DNA of 64,000 bases, from positions 62,001 through 126,000 of the forward strand of contig CAYFKR010000008.1 in NCBI GenBank assembly GCA_964343835.1, given 5' to 3'. Numbering within the stretch: the first letter of the stretch is position 1; every line of letters starts with the position of its first letter. Below, piece by piece: positions 1 to 8,053 of the stretch. Below the pieces are notes generated by a model. It saw only the letters and a program-made list of their open reading frames with translations, did not search any database and was not told the origin of the DNA. The DNA is from CALEMW01 sp964343835 (GTDB lineage: Bacteria > Krumholzibacteriota > Krumholzibacteriia > LZORAL124-64-63). The translations under genes were made by a program, and so were the position numbers.

Positions 1-684
1 CGCGTCGCGGTTCAGGAAGAGGCCGTCGTAGATGCGCTCGAACTGGCCGTCGGCGCGGCGGGTGGCCGTCGGCATCTCGTTCATGCCGATCCCCTTCACC
101 GACACCTCGAGCCGGGCGCTGCGCAGCACGCGCAGCACGCCGCGGTCGGCGTCGTAGCGGAAGGGCATCACGCGCACGGTCACGCCCCGGGCGTCGCGCA
201 CGATGAACGGCTCGGTGAGCTCGGCCGTGGCGGTGGGCCACTCCCCGCCGTCGCGGTAGAGGTCGGCGAAGGTCCAGGCGACCATGCCGGGATCCATGTC
301 ACGGGTCAGGTGGCCCTTGGACGGCACCACCGGGTCCACGGGCATCTCGTCCCAGACCTCGTCCACCAGCCGCACCGAGCAGGCGCCGGAGCCGGGGATC
401 TCGATGCTGCGGGCCAGCACCGGCAGCTCGGGGTAGCCCCGGACCATCAGCGGCGAGGCGCCGGGCAGGGCGATGCTCGCGTGGGGAACACCGTCGATGT
501 CCACGGTCCGCAGGTCGAAGCCGGGGATCGAGAGATCCACCGTCACGACGGAAGCGGGCGCGGTGGCCGACACGCGGGGCTCGGACGGGGCGTCTCCGGA
601 CGGAGAGACCCAGTCGGCGGCGGCGGTGCCGGCGACCAGGAGGATCGCGGACAGGATCAGGGCGTAAACGGACCTCGGGCGCAT
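1..684 (-). CDS. Exported gingipain-type (C25 family) peptidase, N-terminal part
   Basis: The first 228 residues are visible; the gene runs off the left edge. ATG at 684 follows GAGGAG by a few bases. Residues 1-25 form a signal peptide (Arg-rich start, hydrophobic ALILSAILLVAG core, A-A-A-D cleavage region). The rest looks like the C25 propeptide: a G-Y-P-E-L-P-V-L segment near residue 87 followed by repeated beta-strands. The catalytic His/Cys domain lies outside the window. Such proteins are usually secreted or surface proteases, in Bacteroidetes often type IX secretion cargo. The family call is from sequence style, not a search, and it could be a non-peptidase protein with this prodomain. 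Confidence 0.7.
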   Translation of the reverse strand, partial: MRPRSVYALILSAILLVAGTAAADWVSPSGDAPSEPRVSATAPASVVTVDLSIPGFDLRTVDIDGVPHASIALPGASPLMVRGYPELPVLARSIEIPGSGACSVRLVDEVWDEMPVDPVVPSKGHLTRDMDPGMVAWTFADLYRDGGEWPTATAELTEPFIVRDARGVTVRVMPFRYDADRGVLRVLRSARLEVSVKGIGMNEMPTATRRADGQFERIYDGLFLNRDA

Positions 685-746
685 GGCCACTCCTCGGTTG
701 ACGAAGGGGGTCGGACGAGTCGGTGCTGTGTTGCGGCGGGATCCTT

Positions 747-776
747 ATTATACCAGATCAGGCAGGTGTTTCTCAA
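747..776 (-). promoter_or_regulatory. Sigma-70 type promoter of the C25 protease gene
   Basis: On the minus strand TTGAGA (776-771), an 18-bp spacer, then a perfect TATAAT (752-747), 63 bp before the ATG at 684. It is one of the best -35/-10 matches in the window. Confidence 0.7.
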
Positions 777-788
777 CGTTCAGAAACG

Positions 789-825
789 CAAAAAACGGCC
801 TCCCCCCGCCTGGGAGGAGGCCGTT
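789..825 (-). terminator. Rho-independent terminator of the repeat lipoprotein gene
   Basis: Perfect 10-bp stem (arms 794-803 and 816-825, core GGCCTCC/GGAGGCC), 12-nt loop. In the minus direction it is followed by a run of six T. It lies just past the stop codon at 848. Confidence 0.85.
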
Positions 826-847
826 CCGTTCGTCCGGGTCCGTCCGG

Positions 848-2017
848 CTAGTCGATGGTGCCGGCGTCCTCGTCGCAGAGCGCCGCCCAGCGCCCGGAGA
901 AGAAGCCGCCCGGGCGGTCCTCCACCTGGACGTAATCGCCGCCAAGCACGCCCTGGACCGTCTCGGCGCCGTTGATCCAGCGGCCGAGGAAGTGGCCCAC
1001 GCCGTTCTCGTCCATGGCCTCGTACTCGCCGTTCACCAGGCCCCGAATCCGGCCGTCGCGACCGATGTACTTGCCGAAGAACACCTGCTCGCCGTCCTCG
1101 TTCACGCCGTAGCGGCCCCGCAGGTGACCCTGGGGACGACCCCAGAGGCTCATCCAGCGACCCTTGAAGAAGCCGCCCTCGACCACGGTGCCGTCCTCCA
1201 GCACGATGTCCTCGTCCACCCAGATCCCGGCCAGGAAGCCCTTGGGGCACAGATCCAGGTCGCCCAGGTGGAAGCCCTCGAGGCGCAGGGCGTTGCCGTT
1301 CTCGTCCACGGGGCGGGTCTCGTCCATGCCGGCGAGGTCGGCCACGGGGATGTCCAGCTCGATGCCCATCTCCGGCATCCTCAGGTGGGCCACGTTCATG
1401 GGCGGCTGGGTGCTGTCAGGGTGCACGGGGCGCTCGATGATCTCCAGGATCAGGCCGTCGAAGTGCGGGCCGGTGTGGGAGACCCAGGCCACGGCGTTGC
1501 GCACGGGGCGGCCTTCGTCGTTCAGCGGGCGGAGCAGATGGTCACGGGGACGCTCGAAGAGGATCACACGGCGGGGCACGACGATCCCGCGGTCCACGAT
1601 GAACGACCCGCTCCAATCCAGGGCGTCGATGTCCTCGTCCATGTCCTCCACCAGACCGTCCAGCTGACCCCAGGTCAGGCGCACGACGGTGATCACGGGG
1701 CGGGGGCGATCCGGATCCGCGGGGTCCTCGTCCAGGAGCTGCTGCTCGTACATGGCGACCTCGGCGTCGTCCTCGAGGGGGTCGCCGGTCTCGGCGTCCG
1801 CGTCCTCCATGTCGGCGGCGGCGAAGTAGTCGTCGCCGAAGCCGGGCTCCTCGTCCGTGAAGGTCAGGCCGCCGTTGGCCTTGTCCAGATCCATGGTTTC
1901 GTAGTCGTCCACGGCCACCTGTTCGGTCCCGACGGGGTCGGTCTCGCTGCAACCGGTCATGGTCAGGCCCAGCAGGGTCAGCATCGCGACGATGCCCAGA
2001 AGCTTGATGGTCCTCAT
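848..2017 (-). CDS. Repeat-containing lipoprotein of unknown function
   Basis: 389 residues. ATG at 2017 has GAGGAGG nine bases upstream. A lipoprotein signal peptide ends in the lipobox M-T-G-C near residue 22, so the mature protein is membrane-anchored. An acidic linker follows (many D/E, about residues 25-105). The C-terminal third carries at least five short repeats built around G-x-[FLY]-x-G-[RK]-[WY], such as GFFKGRW, HLRGRYG, FFGKYIG, HFLGRWI and FFSGRW, probably stacked beta-hairpins. I do not recognise a named family and assign no function. It is a single-gene unit with its own terminator. Confidence 0.8.
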   Translation of the reverse strand: MRTIKLLGIVAMLTLLGLTMTGCSETDPVGTEQVAVDDYETMDLDKANGGLTFTDEEPGFGDDYFAAADMEDADAETGDPLEDDAEVAMYEQQLLDEDPADPDRPRPVITVVRLTWGQLDGLVEDMDEDIDALDWSGSFIVDRGIVVPRRVILFERPRDHLLRPLNDEGRPVRNAVAWVSHTGPHFDGLILEIIERPVHPDSTQPPMNVAHLRMPEMGIELDIPVADLAGMDETRPVDENGNALRLEGFHLGDLDLCPKGFLAGIWVDEDIVLEDGTVVEGGFFKGRWMSLWGRPQGHLRGRYGVNEDGEQVFFGKYIGRDGRIRGLVNGEYEAMDENGVGHFLGRWINGAETVQGVLGGDYVQVEDRPGGFFSGRWAALCDEDAGTID

Positions 2018-2182
2018 GTCGATGTCCTCCTCATCCGATCCTTCGATCCTTCGTGTCCTGCCGGCTTGACGGGTGCGACCGGCCTCGAGTGGCGTGACCG
2101 GTCTGAAGCATCCGGGATGCCACGAAGCGAGCATCCGTCCATCTTGCTACAGGACAACGTATTAAGTAGATGCCGACACGAA

Positions 2183-2205
2183 ACGAGCCCCCGTCGGGGG
2201 CTCGT
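2183..2205 (-). terminator. Hairpin terminator after terB
   Basis: Perfect 10-bp inverted repeat (ACGAGCCCCC / GGGGGCTCGT, arms 2183-2192 and 2196-2205) with a 3-nt loop, downstream of the stop at 2249. Only three T follow on the minus strand, so termination may be partial. Confidence 0.6.
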
Positions 2206-2248
2206 CCTGTCCCTGGAGGGACACCTGGGAGGACGTGGAGGAACGCCG

Positions 2249-2692
2249 TCAGGCGTCGCGGGCGCGGATCTTCAGGGCCATCAGCTCCCGATGGGTCACC
2301 CCGAGCAGGGTCCCCATCTTGTGCATCATGGCGTCCTCGTGGCTCTCCAGAACGCCGTCGCTCCACACGACCTTCCAGAGGGACTCCACCACCGCCAGCT
2401 TGCGGTCCCGGGGAAAGCGGTCCTTCACCAGACGGGTGAACTGGTACAGGTCGTTGCTGTCCTCGCGCTCGCGGCGGGCGAGTTCCACCAGCGCGTCCAC
2501 CTGGTCCCGGTCCATGGGGAAATGGCTGCGGATGGCGGCGGCGACGGCTTCGCGCTCCTCATCGGCGAACTCGTCGTCCGCCAGGGCCACTTCCAGCAGC
2601 AGGGCGCAGGTGGCCAGGCGCAGGCCGTTGTCGTCGTCGCCCGGGGCGGCGTCGATCTCCTCGTCGAAGAAGCGCTTGATGGCCGACAGCAC
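2249..2692 (-). CDS. TerB-like family protein
   Basis: 147 residues, all-helical, resembling TerB/DUF533-type domains: two acidic repeats (about 36-50, ALADDEFADEE, and about 105-120, VWSDGVLESHED), each with the D-G/E-x-x-x-x-E pattern typical of the family's metal-binding helices. GTG start at 2692 with GAGGAGG upstream; the start lies one base after the alr stop, so translation is probably coupled. TerB proteins are linked to tellurite resistance or stress complexes, but single TerB-like proteins like this one usually have unknown roles. Last gene of the alr-terB unit, followed by a hairpin. Confidence 0.75.
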   Translation of the reverse strand: MLSAIKRFFDEEIDAAPGDDDNGLRLATCALLLEVALADDEFADEEREAVAAAIRSHFPMDRDQVDALVELARREREDSNDLYQFTRLVKDRFPRDRKLAVVESLWKVVWSDGVLESHEDAMMHKMGTLLGVTHRELMALKIRARDA

Positions 2693-2693
2693 G

Positions 2694-3842
2694 CTAGTCC
2701 TCCTCTACGCGGGTCCAGGACGGACCGGGGAGCACCAGCACCTCGTAGGGGATGGTGTCGAGCCAGCCGGCCATCTGTTCCGCGGTGATGATCTCGTCGC
2801 CCTGGCGACCGAGGAGCACGGCCTCGTCGCCGCTCTCCACGCCGGGGATGTTGGTCACGTCGACCATGGTCAGGTTCATGCAGACGCGGCCCACCACCGG
2901 GGCCCGTCGCCCCTGGAGCAGCACGTGGGCGCGCCCGGACAGGGCCCGGGGATAGCCGTCGGCGTAGCCCACCGGCAGCACCGCGATGCGGCTGTCGGTG
3001 CCCGCCTTCCAGCTCCGTCCGTAGCCGACGGTCCTGCCTGCCTCCACCGTCCGCACCTGGGACACCCCGCAGCGCCAGCTCAGGGCGGGCTGCAGGTCCA
3101 GGTCGCCGTGGCCGGCGGCCCGGGCCGAGACGAGGGTCTCCTTCGAGGGCCAGATGCCGTAGGCCGACACGCCCACGCGCACCATGTCCGCGCCGTTGTC
3201 GGGCCAGAGGATCGCCGCCGCGCTGCACGACATGTGCCGCTGCAGGTCGTCGCGCCCCCGGTCGGCCAGCAGGCCGAGCCAGGCGTCGAAACGGTCCGAC
3301 TGTTCCCGGGCGAAGCCGTGGTCGGTGGTGTCCTCGATGTCGGCGAAGTGACTGGAGACGCCCACGAGCCGTACGCCCGGCGACGAATCCAGGGCCGCGA
3401 GCACCTCGTCCAGTTCGGTCTCGACGATGCCCTGGCGGTTCACCCCGGTCTCCACCTTGAGGTGGACGCGCAGGGGCCGGTCGGCGCCCGTTGCGGCGGC
3501 CGCCGCGTCCCACGCCCCGGCCAGCGAGGCCACGGTGATCTCCACGCCCGAGCGGGCCATGAGCACCGCGTCGTCCCGCACCAGGGGCCCCAGGACCAGC
3601 ACGGGAGCGGCCACGCCTGCCGTGCGCAACGCGCAGGCCTCAGCCGCCGAATGCACGCCCAGCACGTCGGCGCCGCCCTCGAGGAAGGCGCCGGCCGCCG
3701 TCACCAGGCCGTGGCCGTAGGCGTCGGCCTTGACCACGGCGAGCAGGCGCGCGTCGTCGGGCAGATGACGCCGGAAGCACTGCACGTTGTGACGCAGGGC
3801 TCCGCGATGGACCACGATCCTCAGCCAGCCTGTGGGATTCAA
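2694..3842 (-). CDS. alr: Alanine racemase
   Basis: 382 residues, the normal family length. It interconverts L- and D-alanine for peptidoglycan with pyridoxal phosphate. The PLP lysine is K38 in AVVKADAYGHG; the C-terminal beta domain holds the Y-G-R-S catalytic-Tyr region and the VGRVCMN(L)TMVD segment. I chose the TTG at 3842 because GGGGAGG lies five bases upstream and the protein then begins at the usual place; an ATG at 3905 would read through the fur terminator. Upstream is fur, with a terminator hairpin between; terB follows one base after the stop. Confidence 0.93.
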   Translation of the reverse strand: MNPTGWLRIVVHRGALRHNVQCFRRHLPDDARLLAVVKADAYGHGLVTAAGAFLEGGADVLGVHSAAEACALRTAGVAAPVLVLGPLVRDDAVLMARSGVEITVASLAGAWDAAAAATGADRPLRVHLKVETGVNRQGIVETELDEVLAALDSSPGVRLVGVSSHFADIEDTTDHGFAREQSDRFDAWLGLLADRGRDDLQRHMSCSAAAILWPDNGADMVRVGVSAYGIWPSKETLVSARAAGHGDLDLQPALSWRCGVSQVRTVEAGRTVGYGRSWKAGTDSRIAVLPVGYADGYPRALSGRAHVLLQGRRAPVVGRVCMNLTMVDVTNIPGVESGDEAVLLGRQGDEIITAEQMAGWLDTIPYEVLVLPGPSWTRVEED

Positions 3843-3862
3843 CGATTCCTCCCCTGGAACGG

Positions 3863-3892
3863 AAAACGGCCGCGCCGGTCGGGGCGCGGCCG
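3863..3892 (-). terminator. Rho-independent terminator of fur
   Basis: Perfect 10-bp stem (CGGCCGCGCC / GGCGCGGCCG, arms 3867-3876 and 3883-3892), 6-nt loop, then TTTT on the minus strand. It sits between the fur stop (3946) and the alr start (3842). Confidence 0.8.
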
Positions 3893-3945
3893 CCCCGCGA
3901 AACAATGCGGCAACGGGCCGTCGGAGGCCAGGGCTAATGCAGGGG

Positions 3946-4437
3946 TCAGACGATGCCCTTCTTCTCCGCCTTGCGCTTGGCGCAACCCGCCTCGTCGGCG
4001 CACTTGCCGTACAGCTCCAGGCGGTGACGGTGGATGACGAAGTCGTGCTCCTCCGCCAGCTTTTCCTGCAGGGCCTCGAGCTCGGGGGTGAAGAACTCGA
4101 AGATCTTGCCGCACTCCTGGCAGATCATGTGGTCGTGGTGCTCGACCTGGCTGTGCCCCTCGTAGCGGGCGAGTCCGTCGCCGAACCGGCGCTCCTCCAC
4201 CAGTCCGCTCTCCACCAGCAGGTGCAGGGTCCGGTAGACGGTGGCATAGCCGATCTTGGGGTTGACCGCCTTGACCTGGCGCAGGAGTTCCTCCACGGAA
4301 ATGTGGCCCCGCATGGCGAAGAACACGCTCACGATGGTGCTGCGCTGCTTGGTCGACTTCAGGCCGCGGGTCTGGATGAACTTCTGGAACTCGCGTTCCT
4401 TCTCGGTCACGACATCGGCGGGAACAGTCTTCTCCAT
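3946..4437 (-). CDS. fur: Ferric uptake regulator family repressor
   Basis: 163 residues. The N-terminal winged helix (about residues 15-85) contains the ATVYRTLHLL recognition helix. The metal-binding dimer domain has HHDHMICQECGKIFEF and ends with H-R-L-E-L-Y-G-K-C and a further Cys, which resembles Fur more than Zur or PerR. The protein should bind DNA when loaded with Fe(II) and repress iron genes. ATG at 4437 is chosen; a GTG six bases upstream (4443) is better spaced from GAGGAAG and could be used instead. An inverted repeat lies upstream (4482-4506). No iron-uptake gene is adjacent. Confidence 0.9.
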   Translation of the reverse strand: MEKTVPADVVTEKEREFQKFIQTRGLKSTKQRSTIVSVFFAMRGHISVEELLRQVKAVNPKIGYATVYRTLHLLVESGLVEERRFGDGLARYEGHSQVEHHDHMICQECGKIFEFFTPELEALQEKLAEEHDFVIHRHRLELYGKCADEAGCAKRKAEKKGIV

Positions 4438-4481
4438 GGCCACGGACGCCACCTTCCTCGAACAAATGAGAGTGAACCTGA

Positions 4482-4506
4482 TATCCAAATTCAGATGATA
4501 TGGATA
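4482..4506 (-). promoter_or_regulatory. Inverted repeat upstream of fur, candidate operator
   Basis: TATCCA and TGGATA arms, 13 bp apart, in an AT-rich island of an otherwise GC-rich stretch, 45-70 bp before the fur start. The position suits autoregulation, but the sequence is not a good match to the E. coli Fur box. Confidence 0.35.
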
Positions 4507-4508
4507 AC

Positions 4509-5309
4509 TCAATCCCTACGGGGTGTCAAGGCGTTGGGTTCGATCCCGGTGCGGATGGCGTATCCGGCCCCCTCGGGCACGACCCACAGGTAGCCGAGCC
4601 CCCAATGGAGGGTCACCGCCTCGCCGCGACGGAAGTAGGACCCGGCGTCCACTGTCCCGTTCCAGCGGCTGCCGCCCCGGGTGAGGCGATCCATGCGGCC
4701 GGTGGCGTAATCGGTGATCCAGAGGTGGTTGCCGTCGTGGGCCACGCCGCAGGGCGAGAAGCCGGGGGCGGGTCGGGAGCGGGTGACGTCCTCGGCCTCG
4801 GGGTCGAACCGGTCCAGTCGACCCCGGTCGCGGTCCACGAGCCAGAGCGAGGTCCCGTCCCAGCTCATGTCCAGGACGCGGTGGCCGGGCAGCTCGTATT
4901 CCGCCTCCACGTAGAGGGTGTCGGCCTCGAGCTGGACCAGGGAGGAGCGGAAGCCGTCGTGGGCGTCGTTGATGCACCAGAGCCACTTGCCGTCGTAGGC
5001 CACGCCCCGGGTCGCCGTGCCGGTGAGGTCGTGCTCCCGCAGCACCTCCCCTTCCCGGTCCGTCCACACGAGGGTCACGCTGAGCGGAGGGGCGTCGACG
5101 ACCGTGTCGGGCTCCGCCACCAGGGCGATGGTCGTGTCGTCGCTGATCCAGGCCAGGCCGCGGAGCTCGAAGTCGGTGAAGACGACGGTGTCCGGAGCCG
5201 CCAGGCGCATGCCGGGCGTCTGGGCCACGGCCGCACAGGCGGTCGCCAGCAGGACGGTCGCAAGGAATGCTGCGCGCGTCGCGGTGCGCATGTCACTTCC
5301 GGTCTTCAT
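4509..5309 (-). CDS. Exported beta-propeller-like protein
   Basis: 266 residues. ATG at 5309 follows AGGAGACC. Signal peptide to about residue 29 (ATVLLATACAAVAQ). The mature part has repeated blade-like units of about 45 residues with G-[VL]-A/[MS]-[YHW]-D-G-x-x-L-W signatures (GVAYDGKWLW, DMSWDGTSLW, GVAHDGNHLW), as in six-bladed propellers of the NHL/glutaminyl-cyclotransferase type. No catalytic residues are evident; a structural or binding role outside the cytoplasm is likely. The first 17 bases overlap the end of the preceding exported-protein gene, so the two are co-transcribed. Confidence 0.75.
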   Translation of the reverse strand: MKTGSDMRTATRAAFLATVLLATACAAVAQTPGMRLAAPDTVVFTDFELRGLAWISDDTTIALVAEPDTVVDAPPLSVTLVWTDREGEVLREHDLTGTATRGVAYDGKWLWCINDAHDGFRSSLVQLEADTLYVEAEYELPGHRVLDMSWDGTSLWLVDRDRGRLDRFDPEAEDVTRSRPAPGFSPCGVAHDGNHLWITDYATGRMDRLTRGGSRWNGTVDAGSYFRRGEAVTLHWGLGYLWVVPEGAGYAIRTGIEPNALTPRRD

Positions 5310-6189
5310 CGGCGGTCTCCTGTTCGGGCGTCGCCGGCGGCGACCAGGTCAGCAGGACGCGGGCGTCCCAGGGGCGGTCCCCATCGTCGCCCACGTGGCG
5401 CTCGGCGCGCAAGCTCCAACACGCGCCGTCGCTCCGGCGGTGCGAGGCCTGCAGGGCCGCCACGCGGCGGGAATCGTCGTCGGACTCCTCGACACGGAAG
5501 GCGGCGGTCACGATCCAGCCCCCGCCCGGCCGCACGACGGCTTCGGCCGAGAACGCATCGCGCCCGCCGACGGCGCCGACGCCGAGCATGTCGCCGGCCG
5601 CCCCGGTATCCACGGTGCGGGATGCACCAAGGACCAGCGCGGCCCGGGAGCCGAGCCCCACCACGCGACGCAGGGCCGCCCGTGCGGACACGCCGCGCAC
5701 GGCGTAGGGATAGAGCTCATTGGAGGCGAAGGGCATCCACACGCTCAGGGCGTGCCTGGCGTCGCCGATCAGCGGCCAGCGGGAGCGGCCCACCAGCCCG
5801 ACCTCGGGGCGGTCCCACCCCGCATGCCTGTCGTTGGCGCGCCACAGGCCGAGGGCCACGGTGTCCGGCTCGTCGACGGCGACGACCGACGGCCAGCGGT
5901 CCGCGGCATGGAGTCCGGCATCGTCGAAGGACACGTGCCCCCAACGCACGTAGAGCCGCGACGACCCCGTCCGGCCGGCGGGCAGGGTCAGGCCCACCCG
6001 TGTGGCGGACCACTGCGTGGCGTCGTCTTCGGCCAGGGATGCCTGGACGGACCAGCCGGCGCCGTCGTCCAGCAGGAACCAGGGAGGGGCTTCGGTCTCG
6101 GGGGAACGGGCCGACGCCGCGGCCGCGATCGCCAGCACGCAAAGGACGACGGCCGCAGCGGTGCGGGCGCTACCCGGGCCGGGAACCAT
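5293..6189 (-). CDS. Exported protein of unknown function
   Basis: 298 residues from ATG 6189, which gives an immediate signal peptide (AAAVVLCVLAIAAAASA). The mature part is rich in alternating beta-strands with many W, R and D residues and could be a small barrel or a periplasmic beta-protein. I do not recognise the family. It overlaps the stop of the zinc-ribbon gene upstream (6170) by 20 bases and the start of the propeller gene downstream, so the three form one unit. In-frame codons extend to 6285 but lack a ribosome site. Confidence 0.65.
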   Translation of the reverse strand: MVPGPGSARTAAAVVLCVLAIAAAASARSPETEAPPWFLLDDGAGWSVQASLAEDDATQWSATRVGLTLPAGRTGSSRLYVRWGHVSFDDAGLHAADRWPSVVAVDEPDTVALGLWRANDRHAGWDRPEVGLVGRSRWPLIGDARHALSVWMPFASNELYPYAVRGVSARAALRRVVGLGSRAALVLGASRTVDTGAAGDMLGVGAVGGRDAFSAEAVVRPGGGWIVTAAFRVEESDDDSRRVAALQASHRRSDGACWSLRAERHVGDDGDRPWDARVLLTWSPPATPEQETADEDRK

Positions 6190-6772
6190 CGTCCTCGATG
6201 AGCCGGACCAGGCCGGCCCCCTCGAAGCGGACCTTGACCACCCGGCGGGCGCCGGGCAGCTGCTCTTTGGCGAGTACGATTCCATGGTCGTCCCAGGCCA
6301 GATGGTGGATCACCGCGCCCACGTCGTAGGTCTTCCACGGGCGATAGGGCTCGGCCCGTGAGACGTCCATGGTCTCCAGGAGTTCCAGGCCCTCGTCGGG
6401 GTCCTCGGCCGGCTCCTCGTCGGCATCACCCTCCGCCGGCTCCGCGGCCGGTTCACCGATCACCGTGTCCGCGGCTGCGGGGGCGGGCTCGTCAGCCTCG
6501 TCGGCCGTCGGCTCCTCCTCCACGGGCGCGGTCTCGGGCTCCGGCTCGATGTTCGCGACGGCGGTCTCCTCGGCGGCCGCCTCCTGGCCGGACTCATCGG
6601 CCGGGCCAGCGGTGGAGTCCAGCAGCTCCGGAGGCAGACTGGCGCGCACCTTGGGCAGGTACCCCTTGCACATGGGGCACTGCAGCCAGATGACGCCGTC
6701 GTCGTCGTCGGTGGGGACGACGTGCATCTCGTACTCGGCCTTGCAGACGGAGCAGTACTGGGAAATCTTCAT
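6170..6772 (-). CDS. Zinc-ribbon protein with acidic linker and Tudor-like C-terminal domain
   Basis: 200 residues in three parts. Residues 5-40 hold two knuckles, C-S-V-C and C-P-M-C, likely one zinc site. Residues 50-130 are an E/P/A/D-rich disordered linker. Residues about 140-195 (G-A-V-I-H-H-L-A-W ... G-I-V ... V-V-K-V-R-F-E-G-A-G-L-V-R-L-I) resemble the small Tudor-like domain at the C-terminus of UvrD/PcrA helicases, which contacts RNA polymerase. The architecture suggests a cytoplasmic adaptor in transcription or repair, but this is inference. First gene of a three-gene unit whose other members are exported. Confidence 0.65.
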   Translation of the reverse strand: MKISQYCSVCKAEYEMHVVPTDDDDGVIWLQCPMCKGYLPKVRASLPPELLDSTAGPADESGQEAAAEETAVANIEPEPETAPVEEEPTADEADEPAPAAADTVIGEPAAEPAEGDADEEPAEDPDEGLELLETMDVSRAEPYRPWKTYDVGAVIHHLAWDDHGIVLAKEQLPGARRVVKVRFEGAGLVRLIEDDGSRPG

Positions 6773-6824
6773 GACGACCTGATCCGGGAGGGATGACGTG
6801 TCGGCGTGAAGCGGCGCGGTCCCC

Positions 6825-7007
6825 TCACGGGAGGATCTTGCAACAGATCTCCGCCTCGTCCTTGGCGGAGTAGCGCATGCCGCAGGTCAGACACTTGTAG
6901 TTGCCGTCGAGGCGTCCCTCGGACTCGGCCTTGGCGAGCAGTCGCTCGAACTTGACGTAGGACTTGTCCTTGACCAGAAGCTCTTTCTCATCACGAATCC
7001 GCTGCAT
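6825..7007 (-). CDS. Small Cys-rich protein
   Basis: 60 residues. ATG at 7007 has a near-perfect AAGGAGG site. A charged helical N-terminal half is followed by C-L-T-C-G-M-R-Y and C-C near the C-terminus, which could form a compact zinc site. A well-spaced promoter lies upstream (7105-7133). The signals make it a real gene; function unknown. Confidence 0.75.
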   Translation of the reverse strand: MQRIRDEKELLVKDKSYVKFERLLAKAESEGRLDGNYKCLTCGMRYSAKDEAEICCKILP

Positions 7008-7104
7008 CCCGGTTCCTCCTTGAAACACTCCCCGGCCGCGGGGCGGACGTGGAGTCGGATCGCAATTCGTTCGGACGTGTCGGCCCATTCGGATGTCGCG
7101 CGGT

Positions 7105-7133
7105 ATCCTAACGCACGGCGCACGGAGAGTCAA
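7105..7133 (-). promoter_or_regulatory. Sigma-70 type promoter for the small Cys-rich gene
   Basis: Minus strand TTGACT (7133-7128), exactly 17 bp, TAGGAT (7110-7105). It lies 98 bp before the ATG at 7007. Confidence 0.6.
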
Positions 7134-7179
7134 CCGGGCCGGGCCGGATTCGCGTTCGATGGTGGATGCGTAGAGGGGA

Positions 7180-8037
7180 TCAGCCGGCGCGAGCGGACAT
7201 CTCGTCGTCGCCTTCGTCCACGTCCTCGAGGAGCGAGGTGAGACGATAGAGGTCGCTGAAAGCCTCGGCGCCGTGATCGACGGCCTGGTTCACGGCGTGC
7301 GACAGCACGTGGGCGGTGGCCAGGGCATCCTCGCCGGCGCGGTGCGGCCGGTCGTGGGTCACGGCGAAACTGTCGGCCAGGTCCTGCAGACGCCAGCCTC
7401 CGAGGTCGGGCCACAGCTGCTGGGACAGGCGGAGGGTGCAGAGTCCCGGCATCTCGGGCATGGCGTAGCCGTGACGCTGGAGTTCCCAGCCGAGGAAGTT
7501 CAGGTCGAAGCGCACGTCGTGGGCCACGAACGCGGAGCCTCCGCGCAACAGGTCCATGACGATGGGCGCGACGTCGGCGAACGACGGAGCGTCCTGCAGG
7601 TCACTGGGACGGATGCCGGTGAGGCGGCGGATGCGGCCGGAGATGGGGCGCTCGGTCTTGACGAGGCTGCTGAACGTCTGGGTCACGCGACCGCCCTCGA
7701 GGACGGCGATGCCCACCTCGATGATGCGGTCCACGCCGATCAGGCTGCCCGTGGTCTCCAGGTCCACAACCACGTAGCGCAGGTCGTCGATGTCGCGGTC
7801 CAGGAAACCGGCGTCCAGGGCGACCCAGCGGGCGTCGTGGGCACGGATCGCCGAGGGCTCGTCCTCCAGGATGTTGCGCACCACGAGCTGCGCCACCGGA
7901 TCCTCGTGCCGGCCGGGACCGAAGAGGTGGCGGGCGATCTCCTGGGACGTACAGCTACGGTCGGAACTCAGGAGGAAGCCGTGGGCGTCCGCCCTGAGCT
8001 GAGTCAGTTCGTTCGAAAGCATACCCAATGATAACAT
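7180..8037 (-). CDS. DnaQ-type 3'-5' exonuclease
   Basis: 285 residues. The DEDDh nuclease fold spans about 85-255: ExoI V-V-D-L-E-T-T-G, ExoII F-V-A-H-D-V-R-F-D-L-N-F-L, ExoIII H-R-A-G-E-D-A. It resembles the epsilon subunit of DNA polymerase III and the exonuclease of DinG/PolC. The first 80 residues look like a short helical or winged-helix extension (TSQEIARHL). No clear ribosome site precedes ATG 8037; ATG 8022 is an alternative start. The gene follows an exported-protein gene by 16 bases. Role in proofreading or repair cannot be told from context. Confidence 0.85.
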   Translation of the reverse strand: MLSLGMLSNELTQLRADAHGFLLSSDRSCTSQEIARHLFGPGRHEDPVAQLVVRNILEDEPSAIRAHDARWVALDAGFLDRDIDDLRYVVVDLETTGSLIGVDRIIEVGIAVLEGGRVTQTFSSLVKTERPISGRIRRLTGIRPSDLQDAPSFADVAPIVMDLLRGGSAFVAHDVRFDLNFLGWELQRHGYAMPEMPGLCTLRLSQQLWPDLGGWRLQDLADSFAVTHDRPHRAGEDALATAHVLSHAVNQAVDHGAEAFSDLYRLTSLLEDVDEGDDEMSARAG

Positions 8038-8053
8038 GCGGTTCAGGGCGCCA

